Assembly (NCBI GenBank): GCA_029964075.1
Contig: CM057149.1
Coordinates: 37,034,900 to 37,098,899, forward strand
Length of the DNA stretch: 64,000 nt
Reading direction: 5' to 3'
DNA from: Patiria pectinifera
Taxonomy: Eukaryota; Echinodermata; Asteroidea; Valvatida; Asterinidae
Part shown: positions 34,305 through 46,263 of the stretch, piece by piece
How the letters are laid out: the number at the start of each line of letters is the position of its first letter
Numbering within the stretch: the stretch's first letter is position 1
Translations under genes and position numbers: made by a program
The notes under the pieces: generated by a model
Database searches by the model: none
The model's input: the letters and a program-made list of their open reading frames with translations, nothing else
Told to the model about the DNA's origin: nothing

Positions 34305-35648
34305 TTACCATGGATTCCAACTCCCATCGACTCCAAATTTGGACTTCGTTCGTTTCACATTTTCACCCATTTTTCTGCATGTTTGTGAAAATGTCCCTTC
34401 AAGAACAGGCGTCCGTCGTGTCAACTCGCCACGCCGCACTTTCTCAATGACTGGTACAAGACTGCAAAACAATGCAGGGTCGTACGGCCCGGGCACTAAA
34501 CTAGAAACACCTACACTACCTTCGTATTGCCATTCAAAGTACTTAGCATACATCTTAGGATGTGTGTTCAACAGTTTCAAGTAATTCGCTAATGCCTTCA
34601 CGTTCTTAAAATCTCCGATGTAGATGAATGAATTGGGGGGTAGCATCTCTTCGTAGACCTTCCGTTTTGGACCATATACGATTGGGACAACTCCCTGCAT
34701 CAGAGGTTTTTTCCAAACTTTCTCTGTGATATAGTCCTCGCATTCGGAGTTCTCGAGTGACAAATAGAATTTGTATTGTCGCACCAAGTTCACGGTGCAT
34801 TCGGGCGACCATCGGGGTTTGCATGTGAGGTTTCCACAGGCTCCGTACATATCAACTGGAACGTATTCATTCAGCCTATTAACAAACCGTGTCCTTGGCC
34901 AGGAAGAATGTATGCAGTTACTTGCAATCCAAACAACAAGCTTCGTCTTTCCTTTCAGCCAATCCGTGGTCGTTTTTGTCTCATTTATCATGGGAATCCC
35001 GGGGTGGTAGAATCCGTATCGAGTCGTGATGTCGGATGACCGGTGGTAGGTCCAAACTGCATCAGCTGTCAAACGCGTTGTTGAAAGTTCGGGTTCAGCT
35101 TTATTCAACCACGGTGACTCCCATGAAACGAACACCCATGTCTGGTTGGGGTTCGTGTCGACCGGAGGCGCAGGATTTGGAGTGATTTCTCTATTTAAAT
35201 GAAAGATGACAGCATCCATTCCTTCATAGTTATTTTGGCCGTCAGCAATTGTGACTTCACCAATGCAGTTATTGCCGCACTGCACGTCAGCACGAAGAGT
35301 TGGACCTCTTTTTGCATTGTCCACAAGGAGTTTGAGTTTTATTGTCTTCTTAGCAAGAATGTCATCTCTGTCATATACTTGGACCTTATAACTACACGGT
35401 TCTGTGATCAACTTGTTTAAATCTTCATAACTTCTCAAGCGGTCCCATTCCGTGAGTGTGTCTTCACGTGCATTTTCTCCACTCGGAAGGCTGTCCGTAG
35501 GAACTCCGATTCTGTGTACAATAGCAACAAATTGTTCAGATGCCCTTCCGTCGGTGAAGTAATTGACGATCTTATTATCCATTGTCATAATTCTAAGTAG
35601 GATGCACACTTCCACTAGAATCAAAATTAGCTGTACATGTACTGGTTT
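34305..35648 (-). CDS. alpha-1,3-fucosyltransferase-like (GT10), catalytic exon
   Basis: A Golgi type II enzyme transferring fucose from GDP-fucose to N-acetylglucosamine-containing glycans. The GT10 core is clear: WESPW, TYHRSSDITTRYGFY, VVWIASNCIHSSWPRTRFVNRL, DMYGACGN, and the signature FYLSLENSECEDYITEKVW followed by PLMQGVVPIVYG. The exon starts at a strong acceptor (T-run then ATTCAG) at 35648 and opens with a hydrophobic VQLILILVEVCILLRIM segment, the probable anchor; the start exon or an internal ATG (about 35588) remains undecided. About 447 codons to the stop at 34305. Minus strand, tail to tail with the CYP4 gene. Confidence 0.88.
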   Translation of the reverse strand, partial: KPVHVQLILILVEVCILLRIMTMDNKIVNYFTDGRASEQFVAIVHRIGVPTDSLPSGENAREDTLTEWDRLRSYEDLNKLITEPCSYKVQVYDRDDILAKKTIKLKLLVDNAKRGPTLRADVQCGNNCIGEVTIADGQNNYEGMDAVIFHLNREITPNPAPPVDTNPNQTWVFVSWESPWLNKAEPELSTTRLTADAVWTYHRSSDITTRYGFYHPGIPMINETKTTTDWLKGKTKLVVWIASNCIHSSWPRTRFVNRLNEYVPVDMYGACGNLTCKPRWSPECTVNLVRQYKFYLSLENSECEDYITEKVWKKPLMQGVVPIVYGPKRKVYEEMLPPNSFIYIGDFKNVKALANYLKLLNTHPKMYAKYFEWQYEGSVGVSSLVPGPYDPALFCSLVPVIEKVRRGELTRRTPVLEGTFSQTCRKMGENVKRTKSKFGVDGSWNPW

Positions 35649-38620
35649 CTGAATGTAAAAAAAAACAAGATAACAAATTGTTGCTTACTTGATAACGGTA
35701 GAAAATGATAACAGACCCCCAATCAAGTAGCCTTTATGTCATTTTTACAGAAGTGTATGCATGGTCACAATGTATGATGTCATTTTTCTTTTATCTATTT
35801 CATTTCCAGAGTGTAATATTTTTGTTAAACATCTTGTAATCACAGAGCTGTATTAAATTAAATGTACCTCTGTGGTTATCCGACTTATTATTATTCATGT
35901 TATTTAACATTAAAGTAAACTTCCCAAATATAAAAATTGTTTTAGTCAGGTGGCATATGGTCGGAATCGTTACCGACTGGTTCAAAGCACCGAACACGGC
36001 AGATAGGGTACCTGTGCCAGTAAGCAACTTGGTGAATTTGAAGCTCATCAATACAGAAATATAGCGGCAAGACGTGCCGAACTTGACTTAACTTCGCGTC
36101 CGATCATACTTCGACCTCGTTCCCAGGGTGTCGGGCAGTACGCTCCCTCCACTACCTGCTCTGTCACCGTGGTATTGTATTGAATCATTTGCATATCCAC
36201 TTTTTGGGGATATGTATGAACAGAGAATAGTCTGGTGCCTGCCTGTGCTTTACATCAGCGTTTGTTTTTGTATGTGGTGTCTGGGGTAAAAACAGAATCA
36301 ATTGCGCGGCGTGATTTTTTAAGGCAATATTTTTTTTTAAATAAGACAATTTTCTGGGGAAAAAAACAACCTACATGTAGTTGGATTTGTGAGTGGAGAT
36401 AATAATGGTTTATCAGAATTTGTCAACCTTAACGAAATTTCTAACTGTTTGTTCAAGTGCTCAACGTTAGGGAACAGTCGGCTGATTTTAGGTGGACTCC
36501 ACAATAGGAGTATGCAGTATCCACCAGTTTGTTGAGGTGTTTACCGCCAGTTTAAACTTACCATTTTGTGTAGCGATGACCAAACTGAACTTATTATAAA
36601 AACAAAATCAAACGGTTCTCTTTTTCAAATCGATAACTGTTTCCTACACTTGCTACGATCCTCACTCCTCGTTCCAAAAATTACAAATTTGCAATATAAT
36701 TATCCACAGATTAACAGTCTGTCCTTGCTATAGCGATATTGACTAATAACGCAGTTCCATGACTGTCCAATTCTGCTTCAAGACTACGCACGATTGTTGG
36801 GCGGTGTTAATATTCGATATTTAGTAAAACCACTGAGTTATTTATTTGCAAGAACCTATACTCTATTCATGAAGTAACCTTTGCACATGCGCACTGATTG
36901 GTTGCTAGGAACCTTAGTATGGTGAGCCCATACATTATGTTTCAATCCCATAGTAGGTGAGCTATACAGTGTAGTGGCACATTAATTTTTTTAGATTCAA
37001 CTATTTAATCACGTCATTTTTTTAGTAATCTTCATTAAAATGTCTCTTCATTAAAATGTAGCTTACATTTCTAATGACATTCGTTAAACAAAAGAGCCTA
37101 TGTGCGCCATTCACAGAACTGCTAAACAGAATGGATCAAAAGATGATTGTTTGGTAGGCCTACAATCACAACTTCGAGATCGGCCCAATCATAGTTCTGA
37201 AGTCCCTGGGCGAGTGCTATTTCAGACCAAGTTGGTCCCAAGTCGGTAATTGTTGCGTACGGTACCGGTTACTGGCTCCACGCCCCCAGAATATCGCTGC
37301 AATGCGCTTAGTCTGGTTCCCAGACCAAATGATGCTGACTACTTGGCGAATACGTTCTCAATTTTGTACACAACACATGGCAGTAGTTTGAATCGCCAGC
37401 AAATTCTATGCGAGCACTCTGATTGGTTCATATTCCAGCTTGTATTCCAGGCCGCCAAGGAAGATCATTCTCATTACTTCAAGGGTTTGTACTTTGTTTT
37501 GTGTAACATTACAAAATTCATTATAGGGCATACACGACTCAAATAAATCAAGTATATCACAATGATACATTTTATTTCAATACACAATTGACCTAGCTGA
37601 GTGTATTGGTCGTTAAAACGTCGCCAGATCTGCAAATATGTCTCCGACGTATTGAGAAGAACTCCCCATGTAACGGAATGAATGAGTCCGCATTTACATA
37701 GCGGTGCGCCATTGGATCTCACCGCAAAAATGCACTGCATATGTATTGCGCTGCACGCATAATATGAATAACGATGCAAGAACATAATCGTCAAGTCGTT
37801 AGATATGTCGCAACCCGGCCGATTACGTACTAGTCTTATACCAGCCGCGCCGATTAGTTCGACTGAAGTCCACGAACAAAATAGGACTATCTAACGACTT
37901 GTTATCAAGTCTAGTGCTATTTTGGAGTTTCACCTCGGAAAATAGATTTCTTTTTTTTTTCAAGTGCTATTTTCCTAGCAATATAACAGTTATTCACAAT
38001 GAATGAGACATTGAACAACAAAACTCCACCAACGTTAAGGCCTAGTTATTAAATTAGTTCTTCACAAAATTCGAATTTTTGGCTGCCAGACAATAATTCG
38101 GCTCTCACCGGGCGGGTTATGCGCAATATGAAAGCCCTTTTTCAGAGGATTACAGACGCCCAAATCGGAATAAAGTAGGTGTTTTTTCCCCGTTTAAACA
38201 AACATACAAATTGAAAATGGAAAAAGAGAAAAAATCCATTTGTTGAAGAGCTTGATGGGTATCCATCTTTTAAGAAGATGAACATTATTATCTAGTTTTA
38301 TTTACTTTACTGGAAATACGAAGAAGCACGTACCAATTTACGAGTTTCTTCCAGGAATGTCTACCTACAGTTGTACACTCATACTTTTCTGATGACGGCT
38401 AAAAGATCGGCCATGCGTTTTGGATGGTAAAGTTGTGCTATTTACGAATCTGCCGTGCACGTGATCACTGCACACTCACAAGACCCCCTTCAAAGAAAGA
38501 ACCATTGTGCACAACAGTGTGACAGATTATCTGAACAATAGCAAGCACAATGCTGGGCTCCGTGCGCCGACAAAAGAGGGCGCCATTTTACTTAGCAATG
38601 ACGTCCCATACAGGGTGCAA
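35649..38620. other. intergenic or 5' region of the GT10 gene
   Basis: No convincing first exon for GT10 or other gene was found. Sequence is A/T-rich with scattered TACATGTA and homopolymer runs. Confidence 0.4.
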
Positions 38621-38624
38621 CCCT

Positions 38625-39615
38625 GCAAAAAAAAAATCCCATAGACACTAGTGCTAAATGCGCATACTTCAAAATTCTTTTAAAAATACTCAGAACTCTC
38701 ACAGGTATTCAAGCTGCACACAAAAATGATAATCAATGTGTCATCTTTCATTTTTTTCCTTCATTTTTTTGGTGGGTTGACCATTGACTTTTCGAGATTT
38801 TCTCACCCAAAGAAGACGACCCCTATTTTCCCCAAAGCGGAAAAGTAGCCATCTTGAAAAACAATCCCTCCATAAACTGGCAAAAAAGCGCCACTTTCGA
38901 GCCCAATAGCACCCAAAATGCTCAGAATTGGAAGCCCCAAGTCCGGGCCAGAGGTTCATTAGCATATCTCTTCAATTCCCCAATTTTATGGCACTCAAAA
39001 CTCTCTAATATAGAATATTTTTTATGTTATGTATAACTTTTATTCATGAGCCAGGCGGACGGATTTTTGGCCTATTTACAGGCGTGCACCCATGGGCGGG
39101 ACATTTCGCTGGTTGACGCGCACCGTTCCTTGTGTGTGACGCATGTACACCAGGGGATTTGTACTATGGGTGCAGACCAATAATCGGTCCGAAATTGCCT
39201 GCCCCGGCCAAATCGCGATTTGCATGCCCTCAAAATCTTCGGTATTTGAGCATGCTGTGGGCCATGAACTTGAGGGTTTGTAAAAAATATGGGTGGAAGC
39301 CGTGCACAGGACTGGGAGCTTGCAGTTCTGTGTAAATTGGATGTAATTTGGACCCTAAAAGCGCTCTATTTTGCAATGGAGTGTAGGCATCGTTTTTCAA
39401 AATGGCGATGGGCTTCAGGACTATTTTCAGGGGTGATCGTCTTCAGATTGAAATTTCTCCTAAAAGTCATCAGTTGACCCCCCAAAAATTGAACAGAAAA
39501 TGAAAGATGATGAAATAAGCTTTAATTTGATGTGTGTCTCAAACACCTTGGAGAGTTGTGAGTATTTTTCCCAAATTTTTGAAGTGGGAGCATTTACCAT
39601 TGGGGTCTATGGAAG
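38625..39615. mobile_element. foldback element with long (about 320 bp) imperfect inverted arms
   Basis: 38625-38950 read backwards resembles 39285-39615 through many blocks (for example GTCTATGGGA/GTCTATGGAAG, GAAAGATGA, GAGTATTTTT, GGTTGACC/GGTCAAC, CATCTTGAAAAACAA/CATTTTGAAAAACGA). The central spacer is about 330 bp. No transposase is present; a non-autonomous foldback type is likely. Confidence 0.7.
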
Positions 39616-39684
39616 TTTATTTACTGGTCTGCTACCCTATGTACGCGCAGTGGCCGCGCTGCGTGGCAATGAATTGCAGTCAGG

Positions 39685-39998
39685 TTGGGCCAAGTTCGGG
39701 CAAGGACCATTAGTCGACTAGTGGTTGATTTGTGACGTACCTAACGCCTGCGCACTAATAGCAACGTGCGAACGTCTCTAGTCAAACGCTGGTCAAAATG
39801 TCATCGCAAAACTTCGGGATCCTGGCTCTCTGCTAGCGTTATGAATGCGCGCGGCTATGGTTACCAGCGATGCAACCAACCCCAGTAGGCTGGTTCCAAA
39901 TAGTCGACTAGCGTAGTCAACCATCGTCGACTAGACAGAGTTCGGGCAAACGTTAGTTAACCATTGGTCAACTATAGTCCCTGCGCGAACTTGGCCTA
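39685..39998. mobile_element. MITE with GGCCAAGTTCG inverted ends
   Basis: The left end TTGGGCCAAGTTCGGGCAAG is inverted at the right end (GCGCGAACTTGGCCTAA). Inside, ACCATTAGTCGACTAG-like palindromes recur near 39708, 39900 and 39930. Confidence 0.7.
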
Positions 39999-41349
39999 AG
40001 ATGGCGTCGGTCGGTCACCCCCAACTGTACTTGCTTTGCCGGTGAGGGGGTACTTGTGAACGGAGCGGCAGCGTGCCCGGATTGGTTTACAGTGAAATAT
40101 TTTCCACATCTGCAATATCTAGGATCAATTAGTAGGTAATTAATAGCACACAACATTATAAAGTATTATAATAAAAACGACATTTCTCTTCATCTGCTTC
40201 AAAGTGATATCTCATCCTCCCCTGCTTAAGTCATATACTGAACATATTTTCTGAGAAGCACAATAAGGCTATCACACATTTTTTCACTTATAATGATGAA
40301 ACAAAGAAGTTGACAGCACTAACGGTTTGCCACCTTTATGTCCCTGCCCACCCTCGAAAAAAAGATTAATGGAAAAATGCTGGAAAATATAAGGATAGAA
40401 AAAAATCCTGGTGACGCCCATGAATGCAATGTAACCATCGCTATTGATCACGTTCAGGAGTAATAATAAATAAAAAATCATGGGGGCGTGGCCCCCCATA
40501 GATTAACGTTAAAGAGGGGGTATGGACAGTCATATGGTTGTCACAGGTTAATCTCAAGCATTGTCTGAGGACCTATGTCGGTTCGTTGTTAAAATGACGG
40601 AACTTTGCTCAGAATAAAAATCACACAGATAGCAGAAATTAAAGTTGGTCCTTTCCTCTATGAATTCAATCTGTTATTATTTCATCAACACATCAGAAAT
40701 CTTCAATGTCAACAGTGATTGGATAAGAATCAATTATAAAAGAATCATCAAAAATTCGAAATATCAACGTGTGACTTTTCAGTGGTGTAACGATTCCAAA
40801 CAACAATGCAATCTAAACAATGGAAAAATCTGAACAACTGCAACAAAAAGTTAACTAGAAAGACCAAAAATGTCAAGGATGTGAAAACAATAGGCAAAAT
40901 CTTTGATCATCTGAATCCAAAGAAAAGAATTTTGCAAAGTATTCAAAGTCAACAAACTCAAATTCCGTGTAAGTCAAAAATCAACATGTATGCATAGATT
41001 CAGCATGAATAAATACAAACAAGCGCAATGAAGTCAAACCACTGAAACATCAACACAAGGAATTACAAACATCAATGAATACATCAATAAAATACAAATG
41101 CAGCAATGAATATTATACAATATGTATAATTATAAGATCTTAGCTGGGTCCAAAGCGTCGCGAAACTCGTCTTGATTTGCCGATGCGGAGTCGTACTCGG
41201 ATGGGGTCCAGGTAGAGCAGCAGCGTCCAGGCGAAATCCAGCGAACGGTGGTCCAGACGGAGAGGGGTGGTGGTGAGAAGCAGGAACAGGCCGGGCGAAG
41301 AATCGAACCGGGTCGACTCCTCAAAGCGTGACCTGGGGACTCCGTGTTC
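39999..41349. other. intergenic and retroelement-derived DNA
   Basis: A-rich on the plus strand from 40640 to 41130. 41130-41349 on the minus strand follows the 164 bp duplicated leader and may be a second exon or gag leader of the gypsy element (short ORF ending DEFRDALDPAKIL), not verifiable. Confidence 0.3.
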
Positions 41350-41513
41350 TGTATCAACAGAGCACGTTTGCAAATGATGCGAGGGAAAGAGTTAGGAACG
41401 TCTCTCACGAGAAAATGACTTAGGGAAGTCCGCACTCGTTCCTAGGCTAACTTATCAAAAGTGCAAAGGGTAGCACTCTAAGATATTCTCGCATCGAGGT
41501 CTTCTTCGCTTCT
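41350..41513 (-). repeat. 164 bp duplicate of the LTR 3' part (R-U5-like)
   Basis: Identical over 164 bp to 42646-42809, but with different sequence on both sides. On the minus strand it runs from AGAAGCGAAGAAG to TGTTGATACA; the base that follows is G in both copies, then AACACGG here and GTAAGCC there. Confidence 0.9.
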
Positions 41514-42645
41514 TATTCAGAACCAACTTTGTATTAAATTTACTAACTACAAAAACATTAAAAAACTGAGATTACAAATAGTATAAAGTAAGCCAAAATA
41601 GTCTAACAACTAAAAAAAACTAAAAGTTTGGTGGTGTTCACCCAGAACATTATTCTAAGTCGGAAACAAGAATCGGAACAAGGACGGGGTTTGTACATGT
41701 GTACGCTTGACACATGAGATTGGTCGTGTGGGGCAAAGGGCATGATTGCTCATAATATTCTCAACCGCAACCGGTCGTAAGACACACTAACTTAATTGAA
41801 TGAAATGCGAAAAAACCTTAAACCAGTGATCATCTCGAACTAACGACAAATATAATGTAAAGGGACTCAAAAACAAACCCTGGAACGAATGGGACTTACA
41901 CGCACGTATTTTGTACATGTGTGCACACAGAGGAAATAAAAGTTTCACAACTGCTCATGATCACTTGGACATGCACTCAATGTTTTAGCCAAAAAGACAG
42001 TGTAAGTGTGGGTACTGACCTTACTCAAGGTCACCTTGGGGTACAATTACACAAGACACTCATTCTTGTGTCCGTGGTAACAGACTAGCAAGAAATAGCA
42101 CAGGTGGTAAAGATCAGAACAGAATCAATGGGACACAATGAATGAGGGAGGGCAATAACGGCCTCATCAAGAGTTTGCTTAAAATCATGAACTGAAAATA
42201 CTTCAACATAAGATTACAAGGAAATATAGAATACACGAATAACACTTGAAGCTAAAAAGCAGAATTATCAAGTGCAAGTTATATACGACTATCTAACTGA
42301 CCGATCGAGGTAGTTATTCTGAAATCAGGCAAGGATTCGGGTCGCATGAAAAGTGGTCAAAACCTTACGATCAATTCAGTGATAAAACTTACATCGTTTA
42401 ACGGTAACGATAAGAATTGGAAAGTGAATAAAAGGATTATAGAGCAAATATCTACACTACAATAGAGATACAGCATACATAGTGAATCAACATTTGGCAA
42501 TCAGATTATGATTGGCTGAAACTCATGCTGGATGTGAAGCTGTCTCGAAATTATCCATAGGCGTGACAATTCTTATGCTATCACAATCATCAAAAATTAT
42601 ATACAAGTGGATTATACAGAAATAAGAAAAAAACATCGGCTTACC

Positions 42646-43246
42646 TGTATCAACAGAGCACGTTTGCAAATGATGCGAGGGAAAGAGTTAGGAACGTCTC
42701 TCACGAGAAAATGACTTAGGGAAGTCCGCACTCGTTCCTAGGCTAACTTATCAAAAGTGCAAAGGGTAGCACTCTAAGATATTCTCGCATCGAGGTCTTC
42801 TTCGCTTCTGAAGAATTGAGGTGAGGCAAGGGTTTAAAAACCCATGCCGATCACGCGCTCGGACAGGTTTGGGAAAACTTTCTAATTGGTCAAAAAGCTA
42901 AAATAATGATATCATCTTCGGAAAAGCCAATCAGAAAAGGAGTAGTGGGCTAACATTCTTGAGGGAACGTGGCCAGCTTGGGATTGACCAATCTGGTCCT
43001 CCTTTTATGACTCAATGGTCAGCGTGATCGAACTTCCTTGAATTGAAACAATGGAAGCTGTGAACTTTGGAAGGAAAAACTTAGATTCGTGGAGTGACGC
43101 AATGTCTAAGATGTCCTTCTGAACAGGACGTGGTCAGCGCGGAGGAGGCCCGCTTACTAAGAATTCCAACCACACACCGTGGGAATGGGACAAACAACTT
43201 GTCGGACCAAATTTTAAAATGGTCCCTAATTTAACAGGGTCCGACA
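42646..43246 (-). mobile_element. LTR of a minus-strand gypsy element
   Basis: On the minus strand starts TGTCGGACCCTG right after a purine tract (AGAAGGGAAGTA) and ends TTGATACA, 601 bp. It contains a TTTTTAAAC TATA-like box about 30 bp before AGAAGCGAAG, the first bases of the duplicated 164 bp block and hence a likely transcription start. Boundaries inferred. Confidence 0.5.
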
Positions 43247-43302
43247 TACTTCCCTTCTAAAACCGTGGCGTCCACGACATGGTACTACAAAAGTAGAAAG
43301 GT

Positions 43303-44190
43303 TTACCGTTGACACATGACATTGACAAGGTTATTGGTCACCTCCAAGGCCCGCTGTTGCGTCATAAGGTGTTGTTCAAGGAGTTTGGCCTCCAGTCCTT
43401 CAAATCCGTAGTAATTCGGCGGCCTTCTATTCCGTACAGGCCGAGAAACAACGTTTGGCACATCTGTGTCTGGGTCAGCTGAGGTCTCACCAGTGGGCTC
43501 TGGAACGGGGGGTTCAGACGTGTTTTCATCATGATCTTGATCATCCGGGGCGGATGGATCAGATGGAGAACTGCTGTCAGTGATGCTGGCAGTGGGAGAA
43601 GGATCCAACTCCGCGTTCTCGTCACAATTGTGCTCATCCAAGTTGGATGAGTTAGAAGGAGAACTGGTATCAATGCTGCTGACAGACGGCATGATTTCAT
43701 CTGAGTTGGAATGGGGCGAATCTTGGGTGGAGTCACTTTCAACTGAGATATGAGCGGGGGATGGAGAATCATCGGCGAGAGGTGTCGGCTCTGATGAGAT
43801 TACTTGTGGGTGAAAGACATGTGCATTCGGGTCGAGACGGACCGATCTTCTAGGGGCTGGTATTGGGCGGAGTGCATAGAAGTTTTCATCCGATAAGTCA
43901 GAGTCCAATGCGTCATCCATATCGTCAGCGCATGCAGGTAATTGTCGCCTAACGGGGCGTTTACGGCGAGGCTTTGGCTTAGGTCGCTCTGTAGCTTTAG
44001 GTTCATCTTCATCAGAGGGGAGGAAACCACAGGGGAGGAGCATATTTCGGTGAAGCGTCTTATCTGGACCTTCGCCATCAATTGGGCTCACGACGTAGAC
44101 TGGCATGTCAGGGCTCATCCAATCCCGGGACATACCGTTATTTCGTTTCACCGTTTTGCATTTCCTCAAAAACAAAAACAGTAAACGCAC
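43303..44190 (-). pseudogene. C-terminal fragment of a gypsy-type pol polyprotein
   Basis: The reading frame shows the post-integrase tail of a gypsy polyprotein: YVVSPIDGEGPDKTLHRNMLLPC, a basic stretch, then an acidic Ser/Pro/Asp-rich region and a C-terminal RPVRNRRPPNYYGFEG...LLEQHLMTQQ. Upstream (44191 and higher) the sequence no longer encodes integrase, so the element is truncated. It points towards the LTR at 42646-43246. Confidence 0.7.
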
Positions 44191-45018
44191 CGTTGACCGT
44201 TTTTTTCGTTTTACAGTTTTGTAAAACGGTCAAACGGTATTAGGTCACAAAAAAAGTGACCTCTTTGTTGTTTTTCTTGATTGTTGAAAGCGATAAACGG
44301 TTAGTTGCTTCATTTTCAGAGTGTTGTTTTACAAGAACATGACAATGAAAAACGGTCAATAGCCCTGTCGACCATTTTTTTTATTTAGGTTCGGCAATTA
44401 AGCAATGCACCTAGGAATGTTAATGTGTCCTCATGGGATCAAGTCATTGCCTGGGACCCAAATTACCCTCCTCACATTTCGTTCTCACGAAATATAGTTT
44501 TCGAACTGGCTATTGAAGAGCCGCGCCGAACTCCAATTTCCTTCAAATATCTGCAACTTCTTCAAACGTATTACCATCCTGTATTCATTGTAAAAAGTAT
44601 TGTCCCCCCTTGAAGTTTTCCAGCGCCATTTTTGCTTGCAACTCTTACTAAAAGCCCCACCAACTGAATCGCTTCAGAAGGGGGTCAGGGTCACGCCAGG
44701 AATCACACCACGCATTATGCCGAGGTAACACTTTTTCATGTAAAGCATGGTCCCCCTCCATCCCCCTTGCCCAGCACCACAAAATGCACCACGGACTGTT
44801 CACTATGACACTGAAATAAAAAAAAACACAGTCTGTATTCAATACTGACCGTTCTGCTGTTTTTCAAAGTTATTTGTGTACAACTGTAAAACAAACTGTC
44901 CGTCTGATTGCTTGCTCTGATGCCATGATGTGTGAGCCTAGGCCTTGATTATTTGGTATACCTTATCAAAAGTGGCTTTGTTATACAATACTGAATTATA
45001 CTTATTTATACATATATA
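44191..45018. other. intergenic DNA, no gene recognised
   Basis: AACGGT-rich stretch (44140-44400) with repeated TTTACCGTTT-like words, then unremarkable sequence. Confidence 0.4.
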
Positions 45019-45553
45019 TTAAAGGGAAAATACAACATTTGCAAACATCAAAAAATAAAACTACCAAATCATTTTGAAATACCTTGCTGGACTGTATAGT
45101 GAATGACAGTGTAAAGCATCCTGTAAAATCATGGCACCTGGTATACTGTCATTTTCAAGAAAAGTGGTATTTTTGTATTTTTGTATCAATTTCCAACGCT
45201 GATCCGCCGATCAGCGTTTGAAAAAACTGGTTTGTTTTTTTTAAAATACTGGCCCCAATTGACCATCGCACTTGTTTGCAATCGATTACAAACCTATGAA
45301 CGGGTACGAGCCAGCTAGACTGGTTCCCTGACCTTACAATTCCCCAATGTATGTAAACTGCTCTGTTTCTTCTTATATGGAGTCAGGGAGCCAGACTACA
45401 GAAAAATGATTGTTTTTCTTGGTTTTTATAGCATTTTTGAACCCAAAACATCAAAAAAGTCAGTGTAACTATATTTGCTATATATTTCCAACCCCCCAAT
45501 TCCATCCATTTCTGAAAATTACAGCAAAAGCAAATGATGTATATTCCCTTTAA
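45019..45553. mobile_element. MITE, about 535 bp, with TTAAAGGGAA ends
   Basis: Starts TTAAAGGGAAAATACAACAT and ends ATGTATATTCCCTTTAA, an inverted match. A near copy occurs at 56501-57030 and a partial reversed copy at 31387-31660. A central palindrome around TCCGCCGATCAGCG varies between copies while staying self-complementary. Confidence 0.85.
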
Positions 45554-45825
45554 TAAAGTACATAATGCACGATGACGAATAAAAAATACATGCAAAGGTA
45601 AAATTATTGTTAGCGCCCTTTATAGTCGAATTGTAAGACATAGATTAGTATCAGCTGAATCAGTTTTATATGATAATGAGGCCTATACATAACATTTGTT
45701 CCTTTCTATGTGTCATTTTTTTCTTGAAATTCAAATTTGAGAGGATTTGATAAATTAGTTATGTATGATATTTATAGCCCTGTATTTGAGTCGCGTGATG
45801 GGCCAGTCCCTAGGTCCCTAGGACA

Positions 45826-46080
45826 ATGTGGAACACTGTCAAATCAGCTTTGATAATGTTTGCCAAAGGTTTAACAAGAGAACTGCTGATTCGTCGACTA
45901 AAATTGATGCTGCTCAAATTGCTGAAGATTTTAACAAACATGTGTTTCGGAAATCGTTTGAACCATGATAATTGTAATCCGAATTTTGATAAACTGCATG
46001 ATTTTGTCAACAAAAGGAAACTGAGCAATGATTATTTGGATTTAAGTATTCCTCCTATGACAAATTGTGAATATCTATAA
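45826..46080 (+). pseudogene. LINE-like fragment (pre-RT region)
   Basis: Two frames give pieces typical of the linker before LINE reverse transcriptases: a KIDAAQIAEDFNKHV-type piece near 45895, then FDKLHDFVNKRKLSNDYLDLS near 45980 in another frame. Broken by at least one frameshift; no RT domain follows. Confidence 0.35.
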
Positions 46081-46263
46081 TTGCATAGCTTTAGAACCAG
46101 CACTTTAAGTAGCAATAAAAAATCAATAAATTATTAATTAATTGCATGTATTTGGTTTACGAGTACAATTTGTTTTCACTCTAAGAAGTAGACTACTAGT
46201 TACTCGAAATTTGTGACGAAATTTGTCCAAACGATTTCTTTTCATGAATATTCGCTTTTGAGG

